From contig JAFTFE010000050.1 of assembly GCA_017449765.1 (NCBI GenBank), positions 1-35,805 of the forward strand: a DNA stretch of 35,805 bases, in the 5' to 3' direction. Origin of the DNA: Lachnospiraceae bacterium (GTDB lineage: Bacteria; Bacillota; Clostridia; Lachnospirales; Lachnospiraceae). The position numbers and the translations under genes are program-made. Of this stretch, positions 17,684 through 24,435 are shown one piece after another. The notes beneath the pieces are model-generated. The model did not search any database, had not been told where the DNA came from, and saw nothing but the letters and a program-made list of their open reading frames with translations. The first letter of the stretch is position 1; every line of letters starts with the position of its first letter.

Positions 17684-18988
17684 ATGAAATTAAAGAAATT
17701 ATTAGCAGCAGCCGTATGTGGTGTAATGCTTGTATCAGGTAGTGGACTATCGGATATAAGTGTAAAAGCAGAGGAATCTGAAGTAAAGGATGATGTAACG
17801 TCAACACCAACATTTGAAGATTATGAAGAGATTGAATTAGTCCTTGCGGAGTCGAAGAAGTTATTAAAAAGGCAAAATTCACATTATGGAGAGTCTTATT
17901 TTTATAAAGACTTTAAATATGATTCCGATGGCAATGTTACAAAGACCTCAGAATACTATGCTGATGGCTCAGTTAGAGATGAATTTTTTAAATATGATAG
18001 TAATGGCAATTTAAAAGAATGGTCTGAATATAATAATGGCTTATATTATTTTTATAATGTCTATGAATATGATAACAATGGTAATATGACTAAAATGTCA
18101 GTTTATAATCCATTAGAAATAGCTTATTATACTACTTATGAATATGATGGAAAAGGAAATTTGACTAAAGAAACAGAAACAAAATTTGATTTTGAAAATC
18201 CGGATGGAACTATAGCTTATTATAAAACATATGAATATGATAATAATGGTAATAGAACAAAATATGAATGGCATGAAAAGGATGGTACGGTAAGTAATTA
18301 TGAATCTTATGAATATGATGATAATAATGATATGATTAAAAAGATATCTGGGGATACTACAGGCGAAGGTTATTATACTTATTCTTATGAATATGATGAG
18401 AATGGTAATTTGACTAAAAAGACAGAAGAATATGGTGATTATGGATTTGTTGACTATTGGACTTATGAATATGATTCTGATGGTGATATTATTAAAGAAA
18501 CAAAATATGAATTGTATGGTGATTATAAAATAACTGAATATTTTACATATGAATACTATACTCCGGGAGAAGAAAATTTAGTTCCAATGCATCGCTTATA
18601 TAATTCAAATAGTGGTGAACATTTCTATACTGCAGATGAAACAGAATGTGACAACCTTATTGGTTTTGGCTGGAGATATGAGGGTATAGCATGGAATGCA
18701 CCTGAGACTTCTGATACACCTGTATACCGTCTCTATAACCCGAATGCAGGAGATCATCACTATACGACAAGCTTATCTGAGAGGGATAACCTCGTAAACT
18801 TAGGTTGGAAGTATGAAGGCATCGGCTGGTATTCTACAGGAAGTGATGGACAGGCACTTTACAGACTATATAATCCAAATGCAACAGGTGCAGGTTCACA
18901 TCATTATACAACCAGTGCCGATGAGCGAGACAACCTCGTAGGATTAGGTTGGAGAGATGAAGGAATCGCCTGGTATGGTGGGAAGTAA
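17684..18988 (+). CDS. Secreted YD-repeat protein with three C-terminal DUF5648 repeats (paralogue 1)
   Basis: A 434-residue exported protein. It has a signal peptide (about residues 1-29, LLAAAVCGVMLVSGSG, cleavage near VKAEE), a short acidic linker, then about eight tandem YD repeats of the form YEYDNNGNMTK every 21-28 residues (about 65-295). YD repeats are known from Rhs and teneurin-type proteins and bind or encase ligands. Residues 302-434 carry three DUF5648-type repeats with core motifs YRLYNPN, GxHxYT, ERDNL and GWxxEGIxW. There is no LPXTG, S-layer or transmembrane anchor, so the tail may be the wall-binding part. GGAGG precedes the ATG. It is probably cotranscribed with the LytTR gene. 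Confidence 0.85.
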   Translation: MKLKKLLAAAVCGVMLVSGSGLSDISVKAEESEVKDDVTSTPTFEDYEEIELVLAESKKLLKRQNSHYGESYFYKDFKYDSDGNVTKTSEYYADGSVRDEFFKYDSNGNLKEWSEYNNGLYYFYNVYEYDNNGNMTKMSVYNPLEIAYYTTYEYDGKGNLTKETETKFDFENPDGTIAYYKTYEYDNNGNRTKYEWHEKDGTVSNYESYEYDDNNDMIKKISGDTTGEGYYTYSYEYDENGNLTKKTEEYGDYGFVDYWTYEYDSDGDIIKETKYELYGDYKITEYFTYEYYTPGEENLVPMHRLYNSNSGEHFYTADETECDNLIGFGWRYEGIAWNAPETSDTPVYRLYNPNAGDHHYTTSLSERDNLVNLGWKYEGIGWYSTGSDGQALYRLYNPNATGAGSHHYTTSADERDNLVGLGWRDEGIAWYGGK

Positions 18989-19073
18989 ACTTTATACTAC
19001 ATTTTAATTAGGAGCATACGAGTAATGTATTGATTAAAGTATGATTTTTATTAGAAGGGGGAGATAAGCGATT

Positions 19074-20483
19074 ATGAGAAAAATATTAAAATTTACTTTG
19101 AAGAAAACCTTGTCTGTAGGTATTATATCATTTATGACGATTGGAATTGTAACGACGATTAATTCACCGGTTATAGCAAAAGCAGAAATTGATACAGATG
19201 TTTATGAAGTCGAAGAATACGATGAAAGTCAAGACACGGATTATTATACAATTGATGTAGAGAAAAAAGGGGATATTATATCGCTTAATGGACAACCGGA
19301 GGATACTACAGTAAAGACGTTGAAGAAGGAGACAGTATATCATTCAGATGGTTCATTACAAGAAATAACTGAATATGATAAAAATGGAAATGAAATAAAA
19401 AACAGTTACTATAATGATTCAGTATGGTTTGAATATAATCATATATATGAATTTGACCAAAATGGTAATAAAATTAAAGAAATAAAGTATAATCCGGATG
19501 GTTCAATTCAAGAAATAACAGAATATGATTTTAATGGAAATAAGACCAAATATATACCTTATAATGATGGAAGCATTTCATATTCGGAAGAATATGAATA
19601 TGATCCTCACGGAAATCTTACAAAATCAGTAACTTATAATTCAGATGGTTCATTATCTTATTACTATACATATGAATATGATAACGAGAAAATGGTTAAG
19701 TCGACACAACATAATACAGATGGTTCAATATTGTATTATTATACATATGAATATGACGAAAATGATAATGAGATAAAAAATACATGTTTTAAAGCTGATA
19801 ATTCAACATCATATATGTATACATATACATATGAATATGATAAAAATGGAAATATCATTAAAAAAATCACTTCTGGTCCCAATGGAACAATAGAAGAAAT
19901 AATGGAATATGATGCAGATGGTAATATAACTTATCATAAAATTGATATTAGCAATCATTATATTAAATATAAATATGATGATGATGGAGACATTATAGAA
20001 TATACAATTTATAATATCGAAGATGACTTAATACTTTCTTATACAAAATATGAATACTATGACCCGATAACTTATACACCTATGTACCGTCTCTACAACC
20101 CTAACTCAGGTGAGCATTTCTACACTGCAAATGAAACAGAGAAGGACAACCTTAGTAATTTTGGTTGGATATATGAAGGTATAGCATGGAATGCACCTGA
20201 GACTTCCGACACACCTGTATACCGTCTCTATAACCCGAATGCAGGCGACCATCACTATACTACAAGTAAGACAGAAAAGGACAACCTCGTAAGCGTAGGC
20301 TGGAAGTTTGAAGGTATCGGTTGGTATTCTGCAGAAAGCGATGGACAGGCACTTTATAGACTTTATAATCCGAATGCAACCGGTGCAGGTTCACATCATT
20401 ATACAACCAATGCTGATGAGCGCGATAACCTTATAAGCTTAGGTTGGAGGAATGAAGGCATCGCCTGGTATGGTGGAAAGTAA
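19074..20483 (+). CDS. Secreted YD-repeat protein with three C-terminal DUF5648 repeats (paralogue 2)
   Basis: A 469-residue exported protein built like its upstream neighbour. A Lys-rich signal peptide covers about residues 1-38 (cleavage near AKAEI). An acidic, Tyr/Asp-rich linker follows, then about nine YD repeats (for example YEYDPHGNLTK), and the DUF5648 tail at residues 337-469. YD units share the same core as paralogue 1 but differ in spacer sequence, so the heads have diverged much more than the tails. GGGGGAG lies upstream of the ATG. The 85-base gap after paralogue 1 shows no clear promoter or terminator, so the pair is likely one transcript. Confidence 0.85.
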   Translation: MRKILKFTLKKTLSVGIISFMTIGIVTTINSPVIAKAEIDTDVYEVEEYDESQDTDYYTIDVEKKGDIISLNGQPEDTTVKTLKKETVYHSDGSLQEITEYDKNGNEIKNSYYNDSVWFEYNHIYEFDQNGNKIKEIKYNPDGSIQEITEYDFNGNKTKYIPYNDGSISYSEEYEYDPHGNLTKSVTYNSDGSLSYYYTYEYDNEKMVKSTQHNTDGSILYYYTYEYDENDNEIKNTCFKADNSTSYMYTYTYEYDKNGNIIKKITSGPNGTIEEIMEYDADGNITYHKIDISNHYIKYKYDDDGDIIEYTIYNIEDDLILSYTKYEYYDPITYTPMYRLYNPNSGEHFYTANETEKDNLSNFGWIYEGIAWNAPETSDTPVYRLYNPNAGDHHYTTSKTEKDNLVSVGWKFEGIGWYSAESDGQALYRLYNPNATGAGSHHYTTNADERDNLISLGWRNEGIAWYGGK

Positions 20484-20526
20484 GAAGTTTATTAAAGGTT
20501 TAATGATTGAGATCTTAGAAAGTGAT

Positions 20527-20602
20527 AATGTCCCAGGGGACGGGGGAAGGGGGCGAAAGTGCTATGAGCAATATCGCCCCTTTCCCCGTCCCCTGGGACA
20601 TT
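20527..20602. repeat. GC-rich imperfect palindrome, REP-like
   Basis: Left arm 20527-20556 and right arm 20574-20602 are complementary over about 28 pairs with one bulged G and one mismatch; the loop contains a tiny GCT/AGC stem. The arms are built of G/C blocks (TGTCCCAGGGGACGGGG), unlike the very AT-rich surroundings. No transposase is present. It resembles palindromes tied to REP-associated (IS200-like) transposases in Firmicutes, but as RNA it would also end transcription from paralogues 1-2. Confidence 0.8.
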
Positions 20603-20636
20603 TGACATTAATTTATGGATAATAAATGTCTTAAAG

Positions 20637-20665
20637 TTGATTAAAATAATGCTGTATGTTAAAAT
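20637..20665 (+). promoter_or_regulatory. Putative extended -10 promoter for paralogue 3
   Basis: TTGATT (20637-20642) and TAAAAT (20660-20665) are 17 bases apart, and TGT directly before the -10 gives an extended -10 element. It lies just after the GC-rich palindrome and about 60 bases before the start codon. With the palindrome it would make paralogues 3-4 a separate transcript from 1-2. Confidence 0.5.
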
Positions 20666-20725
20666 TTATGTAATATGGGGTTAATATTTAAAAATATAAT
20701 AAAAAAATCAGGAGGAAAAAAATAA

Positions 20726-22633
20726 ATGAAAGATTGTATGAAAATTAAAAAAATTATATTATTAACAATATTCTGTATCTTAATTGTTAATTGTGGGGTT
20801 TCATTTGTTGTAAAAGCTGAAAACAAAAACAGTCAATTGAAATTTGTTTATAATTATATAGGTTCAGCAATTGAATTACATGAAGGAAATAATAAAGTTG
20901 ATAATTCTAAAGCTTTTACTGCTATTAGAACTGATTATATTTATGGTTTAAATGAAAATTATTGGACATATAATGAAACTATTGAGACAGGAACTTTATA
21001 TAAAGTATTAATACCGGATCACAAAGTTGTAAATATAATATTTGATTCGCCGGTTAGTGGTGCTTCATATTATGATTTAACTAAAGATAGTTTTTATTAC
21101 TATGATGAAAATGATTTGCATCAAGATTGGTGGTTTGTTAATTTTGATGGTAAAGAAAAAGTAGGATATTTATGGATTTGTAATAATGAAAATTACAGTA
21201 ATATATCAATTGAAATTTCGGATGCAATTACTGATAAAGAATATAGAAACTTAGGTGAAACGTTAAATTTAGGAATTACAGATATTGAAAAAACTGATGG
21301 TTATACTTATTATTATGAATACAATTATACTATTGAAACTAAGGAAAGAGTTATAGGAAAAAATACCAAATATTTTATGTATTTTAATGATTATATTAAA
21401 CCATATAAAATTAAAATTCCTGCAGGTAAAAAATATGAAATTTTACCATATAAATATGAATTTTCTGATGAATATTTATTAGATGATGGCAAAAGTCAAT
21501 GCTTTGGATATGTAATAGATGATTCAAGTTTTTCTGTTGGGGAATTAATTGCCAGTAAAGATGATAAAAATATATATTTTGGATATGACGGAAGATTTTG
21601 CTTAGATAATACAAATAATAAAGATGATATAACATACTATTTTGATGCAGATATGAATTTAAAAAGTATAATTCTTGTTGATGTTACAGATGGAATAAAT
21701 AAGGTTTTGGAAAACACGACAGATAATACAGAGAATTTTGCTTTTGCTGATATAGTTAATTCCTCTGATGAATTGAAGAAAAATATATTAACAGATGAAG
21801 AACAGGCTCTACTTAGTGTTGGTGTTGATATACAAATCAGACTTGATGTTGAAGATAAAAAAGATAAAATAAGTAGCAAAGAAGAATCTGCTATAAATAA
21901 AGCTATTACCGGAAAATACCAGGTTGGAACAATTCTTGATATTAATCTAATAAAAAAAATCGGAGAAAATAATGTATCTAAGGTTACGGATGTTCCAAAT
22001 GGTAATATTGAAATACAGTTGACAGTGCCTGATAATATTCAAAAAAAAGATAGAAAATATAAAGTTATCAGATTACATAATGGTGTTGTGTCTGAGCTTG
22101 ATGTAAATCAGAATAAAAATATATTATCATTTGAAACAAATCAATTTTCTACATATGCCATATTATTTGAGGAATCTATTACTGATTCAACATCAAATAA
22201 TAGTAAAAATAATTCAACAAAATATGTTTCTATGTACCGCCTCTACAATCCTAACTCAGGTGAGCACTTCTACACTGCAAATGCTACTGAGAGAGATAAC
22301 CTCAGTAACTTAGGTTGGAGATATGAAGGAGTAGCATGGAATGCACCTGAGATTTCCGACACACCTGTATACCGTCTCTATAACCCGAATGCAGGCGACC
22401 ATCACTATACGACGAGCTCATCTGAGAGGGATAACCTCGTAAACTTAGGTTGGAAATATGAAGGCATCGGCTGGTATTCGACCGGAAGTGATGGACAGGC
22501 ACTTTACAGATTATATAATCCGAATGCGAAAGCAGCGGGAGCACACCATTACACGACCAGTGCAGATGAGCGTGACAACCTCATAAGCTTAGGCTGGAGA
22601 AATGAAGGAATCGCCTGGTATGGTGGGAAATAA
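20726..22633 (+). CDS. Secreted protein of unknown head with three C-terminal DUF5648 repeats (paralogue 3)
   Basis: A 635-residue exported protein. A signal peptide spans about residues 1-31 (IILLTIFCILIVNCGVSFVV, cleavage near VKAEN). Residues ~35-330 are a Tyr/Asn/Asp-rich, beta-looking region that I do not recognise. Residues ~370-475 resemble a domain common in clostridial surface proteins just before the C-terminal tail (LTVPDNIQKKDRKYKVIRLH, then FETNQFSTYAILF). A Ser/Asn linker leads to the DUF5648 tail at 503-635. AGGAGG precedes the ATG. The head has very AT-rich codon use and the tail clearly less. No catalytic motif is apparent. Confidence 0.8.
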   Translation: MKDCMKIKKIILLTIFCILIVNCGVSFVVKAENKNSQLKFVYNYIGSAIELHEGNNKVDNSKAFTAIRTDYIYGLNENYWTYNETIETGTLYKVLIPDHKVVNIIFDSPVSGASYYDLTKDSFYYYDENDLHQDWWFVNFDGKEKVGYLWICNNENYSNISIEISDAITDKEYRNLGETLNLGITDIEKTDGYTYYYEYNYTIETKERVIGKNTKYFMYFNDYIKPYKIKIPAGKKYEILPYKYEFSDEYLLDDGKSQCFGYVIDDSSFSVGELIASKDDKNIYFGYDGRFCLDNTNNKDDITYYFDADMNLKSIILVDVTDGINKVLENTTDNTENFAFADIVNSSDELKKNILTDEEQALLSVGVDIQIRLDVEDKKDKISSKEESAINKAITGKYQVGTILDINLIKKIGENNVSKVTDVPNGNIEIQLTVPDNIQKKDRKYKVIRLHNGVVSELDVNQNKNILSFETNQFSTYAILFEESITDSTSNNSKNNSTKYVSMYRLYNPNSGEHFYTANATERDNLSNLGWRYEGVAWNAPEISDTPVYRLYNPNAGDHHYTTSSSERDNLVNLGWKYEGIGWYSTGSDGQALYRLYNPNAKAAGAHHYTTSADERDNLISLGWRNEGIAWYGGK

Positions 22634-22652
22634 GAGGTGAATAAGAGGTGAA
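22631..22652 (+). repeat. 11-bp tandem duplication carrying two ribosome sites
   Basis: TAAGAGGTGAA occurs twice in tandem (22631-22641 and 22642-22652). The first copy contains the stop codon of paralogue 3 and each copy carries a GAGGTG ribosome site. The second copy is correctly spaced for the ATG at 22657, the first for a GTG at 22648 in the same frame. Confidence 0.9.
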
Positions 22653-22656
22653 TAAA

Positions 22657-24369
22657 ATGAAACAAAGAACAAGAAATTTACTATTAGGACTTATTCTGTC
22701 TGTAGTATTAATTTTTACACTTATTAATCCAAATAATATTAATCAAAGCAGTGCTGCAAGTGTGCCTTATGTTACTTACACAGGAGATAATATAGAAGAT
22801 CAGGATTATAGAACATGGTCAAAACCGATATATTCTTATATATCGAAATATTCTGATAATCAGATTATGACCGTGCAGTATATTAGCGGTGATAAATTCG
22901 TTGTTGAGTATTTTGACAGCGATTATAAATTCCTGAGTTATAAAGAGATTACACTTGAGCTTCCAAAGTTTGGAGGGTTTTACGAGACTGACAGTAATTA
23001 TTACATACTCACGGGACAGAATAATCCTAACGAGGATGATAATGTAGAAGTATATAGAATAACAAAATATGATAAGAATTGGAACAGAATTGCAAGCTGT
23101 GGTTTATATGGTGCTAATACATATGCACCTTTTGAGGCAGGTTCTGCACACATGACATCAAGTGGAAAATATCTTTTTATAAGGACATGTCATAAAATGT
23201 ATGTATCTTCTGATGGATTAAATCATCAGGCAAATGTTACTATACAGATCGATATGGATACAATGACAGTTACAGATTCATATACAGGTGTGATGAATGT
23301 TTCTTGGGGTTATGTGAGCCATTCCTTTAATGAGTTCATACAGATTGAGAATAATAAAGTTGTAGCAGTAGACCACGGAGATGCGTTTCCAAGGTCGATA
23401 GTTCTTATTAATTATTCAGAAGATGTTACGACGGGACAGTTCCTTGGATCAAATTTTGCTCCGTGTACATCAACTAACATGGTAAGTTTTTCCGGTGAAG
23501 CAGGTGCAAATTATACCGGTGCATCTTTAGGTGGATTCGAGATATCAAGTTCAGCATATCTGGTTGCAGGCAATCAGGATATCGGAACATCTAAATACGA
23601 TACAAGAAATATATTTGTAGCAGCTAAGAATAAATCTTCAGGTGCTGTAACTGTAAATAAGATAACTGATTATGCTGCCGGTTCAGGAGAGACCACAACT
23701 CCTCATTTTGTAAAGATAGCTGAAGATAGCTTTATGCTTCTATGGAATTATAATGGAAAGGTTTATTACACCCGAATAGATGCAGAAGGAAGACAGGTTG
23801 GCAATATATATAATGTGGATGGCGATTTGTCGGATTGTGTACCGACTATGATTGGAAATAATCTTGTGTGGTATGTATGGGAAAATGAATATATGTACTT
23901 CTATAACATAAATATTTCTTCATTAGACAATCCGTCAGTAAAAAAGGTAAAAATAGGATATACAAAGATGCATCGCCTTTATAATCCAAATAGTGGTGAA
24001 CATTTCTATACCGCAGATGAAACAGAATGTGATAACCTTATTGGTTTTGGTTGGAGATATGAGGGTATAGCATGGAATGCACCTGAGACTTCAGACACAC
24101 CTGTATACCGTCTCTATAATCCGAATGCAGGAGACCATCACTATACGACAAGCTTAGCTGAAAAGGATAACCTCGTAAGCGTAGGCTGGAAGTATGAAGG
24201 TATAGGTTGGTATTCTGCAGAAAGCGATGGACAGGCACTTTACAGACTTTATAATCCAAATGCAACAGGTGCAGGTTCACATCATTATACAACCAGTGCC
24301 GATGAGCGTGATAACCTCATAAGCTTAGGCTGGAGGGATGAAGGAATCGCCTGGTATGGTGGTAAATAA
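22657..24369 (+). CDS. Secreted propeller-like protein with three C-terminal DUF5648 repeats (paralogue 4)
   Basis: A 570-residue exported protein. The ATG at 22657 follows GAGGTG with good spacing; an in-frame GTG at 22648 is an alternative. A signal peptide covers about residues 1-35 (NLLLGLILSVVLIFTLI, cleavage near SSAAS). The head (about 40-430) has recurring short beta strands with aromatic and Asp-rich turns (YYILTGQNNPNEDD, YLFIRTCHKMYVSSDGL, SFMLLWNYNGKVYYTRIDAE), which suggests a beta-propeller, although no named family is recognised. The DUF5648 tail is at 438-570. Codon use in this head is less AT-rich than in paralogues 1-3, so it may have a different origin. It starts 23 bases after paralogue 3 and is surely cotranscribed. 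Confidence 0.82.
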   Translation: MKQRTRNLLLGLILSVVLIFTLINPNNINQSSAASVPYVTYTGDNIEDQDYRTWSKPIYSYISKYSDNQIMTVQYISGDKFVVEYFDSDYKFLSYKEITLELPKFGGFYETDSNYYILTGQNNPNEDDNVEVYRITKYDKNWNRIASCGLYGANTYAPFEAGSAHMTSSGKYLFIRTCHKMYVSSDGLNHQANVTIQIDMDTMTVTDSYTGVMNVSWGYVSHSFNEFIQIENNKVVAVDHGDAFPRSIVLINYSEDVTTGQFLGSNFAPCTSTNMVSFSGEAGANYTGASLGGFEISSSAYLVAGNQDIGTSKYDTRNIFVAAKNKSSGAVTVNKITDYAAGSGETTTPHFVKIAEDSFMLLWNYNGKVYYTRIDAEGRQVGNIYNVDGDLSDCVPTMIGNNLVWYVWENEYMYFYNINISSLDNPSVKKVKIGYTKMHRLYNPNSGEHFYTADETECDNLIGFGWRYEGIAWNAPETSDTPVYRLYNPNAGDHHYTTSLAEKDNLVSVGWKYEGIGWYSAESDGQALYRLYNPNATGAGSHHYTTSADERDNLISLGWRDEGIAWYGGK

Positions 24370-24376
24370 TTTGCTC

Positions 24377-24417
24377 CGGGAGATGGGGTTGGTGGCCCAA
24401 AGGCAACCAACCCCCGT
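24377..24417. terminator. GC-rich hairpin between paralogue 4 and asnB
   Basis: A GC-rich imperfect stem forms from GGGAGATGGGGTTGGTGGCC on the left and a right arm GGCAACCAACCCCCGTCCC, with a CAAA loop (approximate limits). It lies between convergent genes and probably ends both transcripts. It shares the G-block style of the palindrome at 20527-20602 (GGGG, GTCCC), though the two are not copies. No T-tract follows, so it may be REP-like rather than a classical terminator. Confidence 0.6.
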
Positions 24418-24435
24418 CCCCCAAAGGGCAATTAG

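Noticed and set aside
17684-20483. Rhs-type polymorphic toxin system, prompted by the YD repeats
   Set aside because: The C-termini are constant rather than variable, no toxin domain or DPxGxx-type cleavage signal is visible, and no immunity gene follows.
20527-20602. CRISPR repeat or complete insertion sequence at the GC-rich palindrome
   Set aside because: There is only one inverted repeat, no regular spacer array, no cas gene and no transposase frame on either side.
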